From: Actinomadura sp. NAK00032
Lineage (GTDB): Bacteria > Actinomycetota > Actinomycetes > Streptosporangiales > Streptosporangiaceae
Reading direction: 5' to 3'
Length of the DNA stretch: 64,000 nt
Assembly: GCF_013364275.1 (NCBI RefSeq)
Contig: NZ_CP054932.1
Location: 7,812,001 to 7,876,000 of the forward strand
Numbering within the stretch: the stretch's first letter is position 1; every line of letters begins with the position of its first letter. This document shows positions 53,594-61,543 of the stretch, piece by piece. Both the position numbers and the translations under genes were made by a program. The notes below the pieces were generated by a model. The model did not search any database and was not told where the DNA came from. It was given only the letters and a program-made list of their open reading frames with translations.

Positions 53594-53709
53594 CGAATGT
53601 CGAACAGGCAATACACCCGCATACCCTCTGCACGGATGCGTCCCGGCGGTGCAGGTCACCCCTAGCAGAAGAGCTCCTGCGCGGAACCCGGGGCTCTACC
53701 TTGCCGGCC

Positions 53710-53840
53710 AAGGTGCGGCGGCGCTCGCGCCGCTGGCGCGGCCCGCCGCCTGCGCGTCCGGGGCGTGCGGCGTGGGCGCCGGTCCCCGGCCGCGCATCGC
53801 TGCGTGGCCGCGCTTGCCGGTCGCCGACCCGGTCCGCCGA
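53710..53840. repeat. GC-rich repeat, copy 3
   Basis: Core GCGTGCGGCGTGGGCGCCGG at 53763-53782 is identical to copy 1, and the 5' part GCGGCGGCGCTCGCGCCGCT resembles it too. The 53594-53972 gap contains only this repeat and a gene fragment. Confidence 0.75.
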
Positions 53841-53866
53841 GGACGAGTCAGCGCCGGAGCGTCCAC

Positions 53867-53968
53867 TCAGGTGAACGTGCTCACGTGGGCGACCGCCCTC
53901 CGGCCGCCGCCAGGCAGCCCGTACAGAACGTCGTCACAAATGCCGCACTGGACGACAGCCGTCCGCTC
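53867..53968 (-). pseudogene. C-terminal fragment, second copy of the CxxC gene
   Basis: Reads QCGICDDVLYGLPGGGRRAV to a TGA at 53867-53869. At the DNA level it matches 52510-52590, including CCCGTACAGAACGTCGTCAC. The rest of the gene is missing; it abuts the stop codon of the acetyltransferase gene. Confidence 0.7.
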
Positions 53969-53972
53969 CGCG

Positions 53973-54461
53973 CTACTCCAGGTGCTTGCGCATCAGCGTG
54001 CAGACCGTCTCGTACCGGATGGTGGTTCCGTCCGGGCCCCCTACCTGCCACGAGTCGGGCGCGCTCCCGTAGGCGGCATAGCCGAGCCGCTCATACAAGG
54101 CCCGGGCCCGCGGGTTGCTCTCTTCGACGCCCAACTCAGCGCGGTCCAAGCCGCGAGCACGGATCCGCTGCTCGGCGGCCTGGACCAGAATGGCGCCGAT
54201 TCCGCACGACTGCAGCGCCGGGTGAACGGCCAACTGCCAGAGGGTCCCCGCACCGGGCTTCTCGGCGTAGTCGACCCCGCCGACCGCCACCGGCAGACCG
54301 GACGGAGGGCAGACGGCGAGGTAGTCCACCTCGCCACGCGCGGCCCGATCCAGAGCCTTGGCCATGCTCACCAGATGCGCGGCCGACCCGGACCAAGCGC
54401 AGGAGGGAAGATCCTCGTGGATCAGGTCGCGGACGGTCAGCGACACCGTGATGTCGGCCAT
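53973..54461 (-). CDS. GNAT family N-acetyltransferase
   Basis: 162 residues. The acetyl-CoA loop is in LAVHPALQSCGIGAILVQAA and motif B is in LGVEESNPRARALYERLGY. N-terminal ITVSLTVRDLIHEDLPSCAW is typical. Start ATG 54461, with AGAGG nine bases upstream; longer readings lack a site. It lies inside the tRNA-linked element, so it may be cargo. Substrate unknown. Confidence 0.85.
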   Translation of the reverse strand: MADITVSLTVRDLIHEDLPSCAWSGSAAHLVSMAKALDRAARGEVDYLAVCPPSGLPVAVGGVDYAEKPGAGTLWQLAVHPALQSCGIGAILVQAAEQRIRARGLDRAELGVEESNPRARALYERLGYAAYGSAPDSWQVGGPDGTTIRYETVCTLMRKHLE

Positions 54462-54617
54462 GAGCACTGCCTCTCGCTCTCCGGTGACCCAGCGATGGCG
54501 GGGCCGGCTAACGCTAATGCCGGACGTCTTCAGCGCGATCAAGTGGGTGGACCGCCGACTCTCAGCACGACGCCAGGGACAGCATTCCTACTTGTCAGGG
54601 CCTTGTTCGCGCGACCT

Positions 54618-54659
54618 CTCCGGAGTCGTGTGCGCAGGTTCGAATCCTGCGGTGGGCAC
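54618..54659 (+). repeat. tRNA-Arg 3'-end copy (attachment-site remnant 3)
   Basis: CTCCGGAGTCGTGTGCGCAG and the following T-arm match the tRNA-Arg 3' half with one change in the anticodon stem; the acceptor part reads GGTGGGCACC rather than AGGGGGCACC. No tRNA 5' half precedes it. It marks the probable far end of the element array. Confidence 0.82.
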
Positions 54660-54716
54660 CTGTTCGGGGTTGTCGGGGCCTGGGGTGTGGCGGTGGTGGC
54701 TGGCAGGGTGTGGCGT

Positions 54717-55484
54717 GTGTCGTTGGGAACTGTTGTGTTGACGGGGGCTGCCGGCCTGGTTGGGAGCGTGCTCCGTGAACCGTTGAGCGCCGCGGCCGAC
54801 CGGCTTGTGTCAGTCGACCGGTCGCCTTTGCCGGCGAACTATGCGGGAGAGGAGGTCCGTGCGCTTGATCTGGAGAGCGTTGAGGCGGCCATGCGTGCCG
54901 TTGAGGGTGCCGATTCTGTTGTGCACCTTGCAGGCGTCGCCGACGAGGCACCGTTCGCCACACTGCTGAACGGCAGTGTGCTGGTGGCCCATCACGTGCT
55001 GGAGGCGTCGCGTCGCGCCGGAGTGCGGCGGGTCGTGCTGGCCAGCAGCAATCGGCTGACCGGGTTTTATCCGATCTCGCAAACGGTGTCCCCCGATGCC
55101 CCGCCTCGCCCGGACGGGCTGTACGGCGTCAGCAAGGTCGCGATCGAAGCGCTGGGCAGACTTTATGCCGACAAGTTCGGCCTTGAAGTCGTGTGCGTGC
55201 GGATCGGCAGTCTGGAGCGTGAGCCGTTCGAGTCGCGGCACCTGGCCACGTGGCTCAGTCCCCGTGATTGCCAGGGGTTCTTCCTCGATGCGCTGACTTC
55301 TTCCCAGGCCGGTTTCAGTGTCATGTACGCGGTCTCCGCCAACCCGCGGCGCTTCTGGAGTCTCACGGACGGTTACGAGCCGGTCGATGCAGCGGACGGC
55401 CTGCCCGAGGACTTCTTCCGCGAGGACGGTCCGCAGGGCGGCGACTACGCCTCTCCCGCATACACACTGCGGCACCTCACGTGA
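54717..55484 (+). CDS. uronate-dehydrogenase-like NAD-dependent SDR
   Basis: 255-residue extended short-chain dehydrogenase. N-terminal VVLTGAAGLVGSVL binds NAD; the catalytic Tyr-Lys is in RPDGLYGVSKVAIEALGRLY, with an upstream Ser in VVLASSNRLTGFYP. The segment CVRIGSLEREP and the C-terminal WSLTDGYEPVD fit uronate dehydrogenases that oxidise D-galacturonate/glucuronate. Start GTG 54717. It starts just outside attachment remnant 3, so it is probably chromosomal. Confidence 0.8.
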   Translation: MSLGTVVLTGAAGLVGSVLREPLSAAADRLVSVDRSPLPANYAGEEVRALDLESVEAAMRAVEGADSVVHLAGVADEAPFATLLNGSVLVAHHVLEASRRAGVRRVVLASSNRLTGFYPISQTVSPDAPPRPDGLYGVSKVAIEALGRLYADKFGLEVVCVRIGSLEREPFESRHLATWLSPRDCQGFFLDALTSSQAGFSVMYAVSANPRRFWSLTDGYEPVDAADGLPEDFFREDGPQGGDYASPAYTLRHLT

Positions 55485-55560
55485 ACGATCGAGGCACTGG
55501 TTAGGGCGTTCGTGGGCCCCGACGCCCAGGCCGGGGTGGTCTGGGCGCCGGGGCGGGCTT

Positions 55561-56091
55561 CTAGGCGCGGAACGTGACGTGGGCGGAGAGGCGGTTGCCC
55601 GAGAGCAGGAGCACTCCGACGCTGCCGGTGGTGGTCACCGACCAGGACTGCTTGCCGGACGGGTTCTTCACCCAGCCCTCGACCGCGCAGGTCTTGGTGT
55701 ACTTGCAGACCTTCCTGGAGACCTCCGGCCGTCCCCAGTTGATGCCGGAGTAGACGTCGATCAGCGCGACCTTCTTGTTGCACTCGATCTTGCCGTAGTG
55801 CCAGACGCGACCGCCGGACGTGCCGCTGCTGGCGTACGTCCGGCACTTCAGCCTCGCGTTGGCGAAGTGGCTGCTCCAGGGGCCGTAGTCGGACTTCTTG
55901 ACCACCTTCGCGGCGGACTGCTGCGAGAGGGACCGCCCCGGGAGCGACCCGCCCGAGAAGGACTGCGTGCCGGTGCCGGCGACGGGGGACGCGGGCTTGG
56001 CCGGTTCGGACGTGAGGCCGGCGACCACCGCGCCGCCGGCCAGCGTGAGTCCCAGTGCGCCCGTCGCGACCAGAGCGTTCGTCTTCTTCAT
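55561..56091 (-). CDS. secreted protein of unknown function
   Basis: 176 residues. Signal peptide KKTNALVATGALGLTLAGGA followed by a disordered Ser/Gly/Pro segment and a mature domain of about 110 residues with four cysteines (LKCRTY, KIECNK, RKVCKY, KTCAVEG), probably two disulfides. Secreted. The palindrome GGCCCTAGGGCC lies 91 bases upstream of its ATG and is shared with the GH16 gene, suggesting joint regulation. Confidence 0.8.
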   Translation of the reverse strand: MKKTNALVATGALGLTLAGGAVVAGLTSEPAKPASPVAGTGTQSFSGGSLPGRSLSQQSAAKVVKKSDYGPWSSHFANARLKCRTYASSGTSGGRVWHYGKIECNKKVALIDVYSGINWGRPEVSRKVCKYTKTCAVEGWVKNPSGKQSWSVTTTGSVGVLLLSGNRLSAHVTFRA

Positions 56092-56180
56092 CGCTGAAGC
56101 CTTTCCTGAAGGATCGGGGCCTTTCTTTGCCGGCCGCCGTTGACTTCAATGAAGGTAGCGATGTGAAACGGTCTGGAGTC

Positions 56181-56217
56181 AGGGCCCTAGGGCCTCTTAC
56201 TTTTGATTAGGGGCCCC
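56181..56217 (-). promoter_or_regulatory. GGCCCTAGGGCC operator candidate
   Basis: The 12-bp perfect palindrome at 56183-56194 lies in AGGGCCCTAGGGCC, with a further TAGGGGCC at 56209-56216. It is 91 bases from ATG 56091. The same 14-mer occurs at 59481-59494 upstream of the GH16 gene. Confidence 0.6.
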
Positions 56218-56272
56218 ATTGGGATGCCCGGTCCATACGGGTGGAATTGCGAGTAAAGGCTTGGACGCGGCG

Positions 56273-57370
56273 CTAGGCGGGTGCTGCGGTCTGGATGAAG
56301 CTGTAGCCCCAGACCGCCGACTTCGAGCAGGCGGTGTGGACCGCCTGGACGGTGCCCGAATGCGAGGAGTCGATCCCCACGCACATTCCCTTCTCGCGAG
56401 TCTCGCCCGGCCGCAGTTCGAAGAGGGGCGCGGGTTGCGAGGTGCCGTCGCCGGCCTTCCCGGAACTGGGCGCCTCGGCTGCCTGCAGGGCGAACCTCTG
56501 CCACTTGCTGGCCTTGTCGCACGCCTTCAGGTGGAGGCGTGCGCCGTCGCTGGGGGCGTCCAGCGTGAGGCACCAGAGTTGCTCTTTGACCGTATAGGCC
56601 TTGATCACGTAGATGCCGCCGGCATCGGGTTCCAGCCAGAACCGCTGCAGCGCGTCCTCCTCGTCGCACTGCTCCTGGGAAAGGGTCGGCTCGAACTGGT
56701 TGTCGGGGAAGATCGACAGGCAGTCGCCGACCGACGTGGCCGTTTCCGGCTGGACGGCGTACCAGCCTGTGCCGGGCGGGGCCGCGGCCGGCCGTTTCCC
56801 CCCGTGACCGTCGTCGGCCTTGCCGGAGTCGTCGTCCGTCCCGGTCAGCATGGCCACCGCGATGACCGCGACGGTAACGAACGCCGGAGCGGCCGCCAGC
56901 GGGGACAGTGAACGGCGCGTCCGCTTATGGCGGCGTTTTCCTCCCGCCTTCCGGTGGCGGGGGCGCGCTCGCTTTTCCGGTTCTTCCGGTGGCGCCTCCT
57001 GCGCGGGGGGCGGGGCGAAGGCGGTCTCCGGGGAGGACGCCGGTGCCGTCCCGCTGACCCTCGCGTACGCGCGCATCCAATCGGCCTGCACTTCGGGCAC
57101 GCATCCGCAAGCGCTGATGAATGCCGCCACAACTTCCCGTCGCGGAAGCTTGCTTCCGCCGAGCATTCCGGCCAGGCCTTCCGGAAGGAGCACATGCGCG
57201 GAGCCCATCCTGGCTTCGAGTTCCGCGAGGCTGAGTCCCGACCAGCGCTGAAGCCTGCGCATCAAGGCGAGGAACCCGGCGGCGTCACGGACGCCGTCAG
57301 GCTGCGGGACCGCCCTGCGGCCTGGCACTTTTGCCCCTTCTTGCGTTGAAATACTGTTAGTCGTGGGCAT
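56273..57370 (-). CDS. HTH-transmembrane-ricin-like domain protein
   Basis: 365 residues. Residues about 25-95 form a helix-turn-helix-like domain (AAGFLALMRRLQRWSGLSLA, then VVAAFISACGCVPEVQADWM) followed by a Pro/Ala and Lys/Arg-rich linker, one membrane segment (PLAAAPAFVTVAVIAVAML, about residue 175) and an extracellular half with TSVGDCLSIFP, CLTLDAPSDGARLHLKACDK and MCVGIDSSHSG, resembling a ricin-type beta-trefoil lectin. It is divergent from the two-component system, and ATG 57370 follows GGAGG. It could link extracellular sugar binding to transcription (inference). Confidence 0.75.
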   Translation of the reverse strand: MPTTNSISTQEGAKVPGRRAVPQPDGVRDAAGFLALMRRLQRWSGLSLAELEARMGSAHVLLPEGLAGMLGGSKLPRREVVAAFISACGCVPEVQADWMRAYARVSGTAPASSPETAFAPPPAQEAPPEEPEKRARPRHRKAGGKRRHKRTRRSLSPLAAAPAFVTVAVIAVAMLTGTDDDSGKADDGHGGKRPAAAPPGTGWYAVQPETATSVGDCLSIFPDNQFEPTLSQEQCDEEDALQRFWLEPDAGGIYVIKAYTVKEQLWCLTLDAPSDGARLHLKACDKASKWQRFALQAAEAPSSGKAGDGTSQPAPLFELRPGETREKGMCVGIDSSHSGTVQAVHTACSKSAVWGYSFIQTAAPA

Positions 57371-57467
57371 CGTAGCGACCTCCATTGGAGATGTGGCTAG
57401 TGTTCCCTTTGCAAACGCCTGCGCTTCCGGTTCCGGGCCGACGGTACGAACTCGCGGAGGGCCGCCG

Positions 57468-58763
57468 ATGTCCGATCTCGCCAAGCACGCTCCCGGGTCG
57501 CTGCGCGGATCCGCCGAATCCCGCATCGGCACGGCATTCGTGCTGCTCATCCAGGTGCGGGTGCTGGTCGTCGGGGTGACGGTGCTCATCGACCGGCAGG
57601 TCCGGGGCGACTTCTGGGCCTTGGGCGTGCTGGCGGGGGTGGCGCTGCTCTCCGGGCTGATGCTGCTCGGCTGGGAGCAGGTCGTCTCCCGGCTGTACGC
57701 GCAGCCGGCCCTGCTGGCCTGCGATGTCCTCGTCGGCTACGCGGTGCTGGAGGCCGGCGGGATCCTCGGCCCGTACTTCCTGGTCACGGTGATCGCGGCC
57801 GGTCTGGCGGGGCTGCTGTACCGGTGGCCGACGACGGCGGCGCTGTGCCTCCAGCAGGCCGTGCTGTACTACGTGGCGCTCTTCCAGGGCGACGGGACGG
57901 ACGGCATCGGGCAGAGCACGACGCTCCCGCTGCTGCTCGCGATGCCCGCCTTCTACGGGATCGGCGCCCTGGTCGGCACCGTGATCCGGCGGCTGCTCGA
58001 CGAGCAGGCCGCGGCGGAGGAGGCGCTGTGGCGCTCGGAGGCGCTGGCGATGGCCGCCGAGGAGCGCTCCCGGCTCGCCCGGGAGATGCATGATTCGCTG
58101 AGCGGCACCCTGTCCGGGATCGCGCTGGCGGCGAGCAGCCTGCCCGCCTTCGTGCGCAGGTCTCCGGAGCGGGCGGAGAAGGAGGCCCAGCGCATCGCCA
58201 CCGCCGCGCAGATCGCCACCCGGCAGGCGCGATCGCTCATCTCCGAACTGCGGTCCGACACCGCGCAGCGCCCGCTGCACGTCGTGGCCGCCGAGCTCGC
58301 GGCGGAATGGGGACGGGCGACGGGGCTGCGGGTGGTCACGCGCATCCAGGAGGGCGCCGACCTGCCGCTGCATCCCCGGCACGAGACCGTGGCGATCATC
58401 TCGGAGGCGCTGGAGAACGTCCGCCGGCACGCCGATGCCTCGGTCGTGGAGCTCACCGTGTCCGGCGGGCCGGACGGTCTCCGGGCGGTGGTGCGCGACG
58501 ACGGCCGCGGCATGCCCGGGCGCCCCGGCGGGGCGGGCTGGCTGGACGAGCTCGCCGGCGGCGGACACTACGGCCTCCTCGGCATGCACGAGCGGGCCCG
58601 GCGCGGCGGAGGAGAGCTCACCGTCGACTCGGTCCCGGGCGGTGGCACGAGCGTCACCGTCCGGTTCCCCGCCGGGCCGGCCGGCGGCGGGTCGGCAGGG
58701 GACGGGACGGCGGGGAGGGCCCCGGCCGCGAGCGGGAAGGCGCCGATGGAGGGAAGCGAATGA
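57468..58763 (+). CDS. sensor histidine kinase, HisKA_3 type
   Basis: 431 residues. About five to six membrane segments in the first 180 residues (IGTAFVLLIQVRVLVVGVTV, LGVLAGVALLSGLMLLGWEQ, YFLVTVIAAGLAGLLY), then a dimerisation helix with His208 in RSRLAREMHDSLSGTLSGIA and an ATPase domain (ALENVRRHADASVV, VVRDDGRGMPGR, HYGLLGMHERARRGGG). ATG 57468 follows GGAGG. It overlaps the regulator gene by four bases. Confidence 0.92.
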   Translation: MSDLAKHAPGSLRGSAESRIGTAFVLLIQVRVLVVGVTVLIDRQVRGDFWALGVLAGVALLSGLMLLGWEQVVSRLYAQPALLACDVLVGYAVLEAGGILGPYFLVTVIAAGLAGLLYRWPTTAALCLQQAVLYYVALFQGDGTDGIGQSTTLPLLLAMPAFYGIGALVGTVIRRLLDEQAAAEEALWRSEALAMAAEERSRLAREMHDSLSGTLSGIALAASSLPAFVRRSPERAEKEAQRIATAAQIATRQARSLISELRSDTAQRPLHVVAAELAAEWGRATGLRVVTRIQEGADLPLHPRHETVAIISEALENVRRHADASVVELTVSGGPDGLRAVVRDDGRGMPGRPGGAGWLDELAGGGHYGLLGMHERARRGGGELTVDSVPGGGTSVTVRFPAGPAGGGSAGDGTAGRAPAASGKAPMEGSE

Positions 58764-59434
58764 ACGCGGGTGTGCGGTGCCGGGTGCTGGTGGTGGACGA
58801 CAACCCGTTCATCCGCTCCGGGCTGGCGCTGGCGCTGGACGCGTCCGGCGAGATCGAGGTCGTCGGCGAGGCGGGGGACGGCCGCGAGGCCGTGGAGCTG
58901 GCGCGCGAGCTGGCCCCGGACGTGATCCTGCTGGACGTCCGGATGCCGCACGTCGACGGGATCTCCGCCTCGGCCGCGCTGAGCGCGATCAGCCGGGTCA
59001 TCATGCTCACCCAGGTCGAGGACCCCGAGGTGGTGCTGGCGGCCGTCCGGAACGGGGCGGTGGGCTACCTGGTGCACAACACCTTCACCCCGGAGGAGCT
59101 GGCCGCGGCGGTGCTGGACACCGCGAGGCATCGGGCCCACCCCCTTTCCCAGGCGGCGTCGGCCGCACTGATCGACGCCGCGCGGACCGACCCGGGCACC
59201 GCGCCCGCGGCGGCCGACCCGGCCGAGCAGCGCTCGCGTTTCGGGCTCTCCGAACGCGAGGCCGAGGTCATGGATCTGATCACTCAGGGACATCCGAACT
59301 CGGTGATCGCCGCCAAGCTATTTCTCACCGAGAAGACCGTCAAGAATTACATCAACCGGCTTTACGCCAAGCTCGGGGCGCCCAACCGCTCCACGGCAAT
59401 CGTGACCTGGCTCGGAATGCCGCCGCGGGATTGA
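58760..59434 (+). CDS. LuxR/NarL-family response regulator
   Basis: 224 residues. Receiver Asp59 in VILLDVRMPHVDGI with VVDDNPFIRSGL at the N-terminus; C-terminal NarL HTH (about 160-220) FGLSEREAEVMDLITQGHPN, LTEKTVKNYINRLYAKLGAP. Coupled (ATGA) to the kinase gene. The palindrome GGCCCTAGGGCC, present near the GH16 gene and a secreted-protein gene on either side, is a candidate binding site (inference). Confidence 0.93.
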   Translation: MNAGVRCRVLVVDDNPFIRSGLALALDASGEIEVVGEAGDGREAVELARELAPDVILLDVRMPHVDGISASAALSAISRVIMLTQVEDPEVVLAAVRNGAVGYLVHNTFTPEELAAAVLDTARHRAHPLSQAASAALIDAARTDPGTAPAAADPAEQRSRFGLSEREAEVMDLITQGHPNSVIAAKLFLTEKTVKNYINRLYAKLGAPNRSTAIVTWLGMPPRD

Positions 59435-59471
59435 CCTGCGGCGCGTTATTGAGGTCCCCCCGTCCCGCCGC

Positions 59472-59495
59472 TAGGGCCGTAGGGCCCTAGGGCCC
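59472..59495 (+). promoter_or_regulatory. triple TAGGGCC / palindromic operator
   Basis: TAGGGCC occurs three times at 8-bp intervals (from 59472, 59480 and 59488); the overlap creates the 14-bp perfect palindrome GGGCCCTAGGGCCC (59482-59495). It lies 94 bases before the GH16 start, within the 155-bp gap after the response regulator. Confidence 0.6.
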
Positions 59496-59589
59496 CGTGG
59501 CGCGGCCGAGTAGGTTTCGGACGAATCAATGGAGTGCGGAACGGCTGAATCGGCTGTCGGCACAATTCGTCCGGTGCGGAGGTTGAACC

Positions 59590-60555
59590 GTGTCCTTCTC
59601 ATTCCGTAGACGCGCCGTCGTCGTGACGGTCACGGCGGTGACGGTCGGGGTCTCGGCGTTCGCCGCCCTGCACGAGAGCTCCGCCGACATCGGCCGCACG
59701 GGCGCGGCGGCCGAGTTCCACCCGGTTCCCGCCGGGGAGCCGGGTCCCTCCGCGGCCCCCCGGAGCGCTCGGCCGACCCCCCGCGCCTCCGCCGAGGCCG
59801 ACCGCGCCGCCGAGAAGACCGGCGGCGCCGCCGGCGCGGCGACGGCGGCGCAGCGGTACGGCTGGGGGCGTCCGCTGGCGCGCGACGAGTTCAACGGGCG
59901 CCTCGACCGGGAGGCGTGGGAGCTGTACGACGGCGAGGGGCACGCCGGCAACGGGCGGCGCAGCCCCGAGGCGGTCACCGTGCGGAACGGGGCGCTGCGG
60001 ATCACCGGCACACCGGACGGGACGACCGGCGGGCTCGGCTGGCGCAACGGCGACCGCAAGTACGGCCGCTGGGAGGCGCGGCTGCGGATGAACCGCGCCT
60101 GCGCCTGCTACAACGCGAACGTGCTGCTGTGGCCCGTCAACGGCGGCGGCGGCACGGCGCCGGAGGGCGGCGGCGGCGAGATCGACTACATGGAGACCTA
60201 CGGAGACGACGGGCTCCGGAAGGGCGCCAACTTCTTCCTGCACTTCGACCAGCGGAAGGGGGCGGAGCAGAAGGGCCGCGAGGGCAACTCGGGCCGCCTG
60301 GACGGCCGGGCCGACGTCGACCTCACCACGTGGCACACGTTCGCGCTCGAGTGGACCCCCAAGGAAATCAACGGGTATGTGGACGGGCGCCGCCACTTCC
60401 ACACCACCAGGCAGGACGTGCAGCCCCCGCGCGCGATGGGCCAGGCGATCCAGCTCGACTGGATGCCCGAGCTGAAGAAGCTGACCGCGCGCGGCATCGA
60501 CACCGGCCGCGACGCGACCCTCGAGATCGACTGGATCCGCATGTACGGCGCCTGA
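59590..60555 (+). CDS. secreted glycoside hydrolase family 16 protein
   Basis: 321-residue exported beta-glycanase. Signal segment VVVTVTAVTVGVSAFAALHE, an Ala/Pro-rich linker (about 30-85), then the GH16 jelly roll: RDEFNGRLDREAWELYDGEG, DRKYGRWEARLRMN and the active site GEIDYMETYGDD (ExDxxE). The C-terminal part HTFALEWTPKEINGYVDGRR matches laminarinase/beta-glucanase-type members. Likely acts on beta-1,3-glucan or agar-like polymers. Start GTG 59590 after GGAGG. Confidence 0.92.
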   Translation: MSFSFRRRAVVVTVTAVTVGVSAFAALHESSADIGRTGAAAEFHPVPAGEPGPSAAPRSARPTPRASAEADRAAEKTGGAAGAATAAQRYGWGRPLARDEFNGRLDREAWELYDGEGHAGNGRRSPEAVTVRNGALRITGTPDGTTGGLGWRNGDRKYGRWEARLRMNRACACYNANVLLWPVNGGGGTAPEGGGGEIDYMETYGDDGLRKGANFFLHFDQRKGAEQKGREGNSGRLDGRADVDLTTWHTFALEWTPKEINGYVDGRRHFHTTRQDVQPPRAMGQAIQLDWMPELKKLTARGIDTGRDATLEIDWIRMYGA

Positions 60556-60606
60556 TCCCGGCGCCCTCGGGGCGACGGGACGCGGCGAAGGCCGCCGGCC
60601 GGGCAC

Positions 60607-60637
60607 GGCCTTCCGGCCACGGGGTCTCCGGAAGGCC
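60607..60637. terminator. bidirectional terminator
   Basis: GGCCTTCCGG (60607-60616) and CCGGAAGGCC (60628-60637), a 10-bp perfect stem between convergent genes. Confidence 0.7.
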
Positions 60638-60651
60638 GGCCCGCCGGTGCG

Positions 60652-61188
60652 TCAGCGGACGATCTGCCACATCCCCTCGCCGTTGCGGCGCAGGACGAAC
60701 TCGGGCTGGAGCGCCGACTCCGCCAGGTGGCCGTCCGTCCAGCGCAGCCCGGAGAAGGGCAGCACCGCCTCGTCGCGCTCGGTGATCTTGCCGCCGGTGG
60801 CCAGGACCCGGCGCAGCGCGAGCCGTTCCCGGGGCCGCAGCAGATGGGGGGTGTCCTTCACCCCTTTGCGGCAGTCGCCTCTCAGCGCGGGGCCGTTCAC
60901 GAAGTCGCCGTCCTCGACCACGTACCGGCACACGGACGTGTCGCCCGCCGCCTGCCCCCGCAGGAACGCCTGCAGCGCGGCGCGGGCGCCGCGGATGCCG
61001 GGCTCGGCGCCGGGATCGGTGTCGGGCGGCTCGGTCGTCTCCGCCGGGCTCGGCGGCACGGGCCGCGTCGCGGCCGGGGCGGCGCCGACCTCGCCGTCGT
61101 CGTCCGCACCGCCGCCGCAGGCCGCGGCGCCCAGCATCGCGGTCGCGATGAGAAGAAGGCCGCGGACGGCCGCTTTCCGATGTGTCAT
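60652..61188 (-). CDS. lipoprotein of unknown function
   Basis: 178 residues. Signal peptide with lipobox GAAAC (Cys24), a disordered Pro/Thr/Glu spacer, and a C-terminal domain with ALQAFLRGQAAGDTSVCRYV and ending VLRRNGEGMWQIVR, resembling the NTF2-like fold of actinobacterial lipoproteins (a weak assignment). GGGAG precedes ATG 61188. Longer readings upstream lack support. Confidence 0.78.
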   Translation of the reverse strand: MTHRKAAVRGLLLIATAMLGAAACGGGADDDGEVGAAPAATRPVPPSPAETTEPPDTDPGAEPGIRGARAALQAFLRGQAAGDTSVCRYVVEDGDFVNGPALRGDCRKGVKDTPHLLRPRERLALRRVLATGGKITERDEAVLPFSGLRWTDGHLAESALQPEFVLRRNGEGMWQIVR

Positions 61189-61543
61189 CGAATGCTCCCT
61201 GAACCCGGGATCCGCCGGGTGATCATACTCTGACATATCGCAATTAGGCCATGGCGTCCAGAATGGTCTGCTGATCATCTGCGATGACCGCGCCGCACAT
61301 CGTGAGCCGCCGTACCGGGGCCCAACGAGCAGAAGTGCGGACTTACTCCCCGGCGCTTTCCGTCCACCGGTTTCAGCCCCGCCCCCGGTTTCGGTCCACC
61401 CGTTTTCCGCCCCGCCCTGACTTCCGTCCCCGCCCTGACTTCCGTCCCCGCCCGGTTTCCGTCCCCCCGGCTTCCGTCCCTGGTCGGTCCCCTGGTGATC
61501 GAGTAGCTCGGCCCCGGCCCCATCGGCCGCTTAGGATGCGAGC
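61189..61543. other. gene-free stretch with degenerate 18-bp repeats
   Basis: No gene is supported. From about 61395 to 61480 run degenerate units related to CGCCCTGACTTCCGTCCC (two identical copies at 61413-61430 and 61431-61448, then variants). The core TTCCGTCCC is shared with the 17-bp array at 4524. Confidence 0.7.

Noticed and set aside
53538..54716. Long open frame upstream of the SDR gene
   Set aside because: It crosses the GC-rich repeat, the antisense of the acetyltransferase gene and the tRNA remnant; SDR similarity starts only at about 54717.
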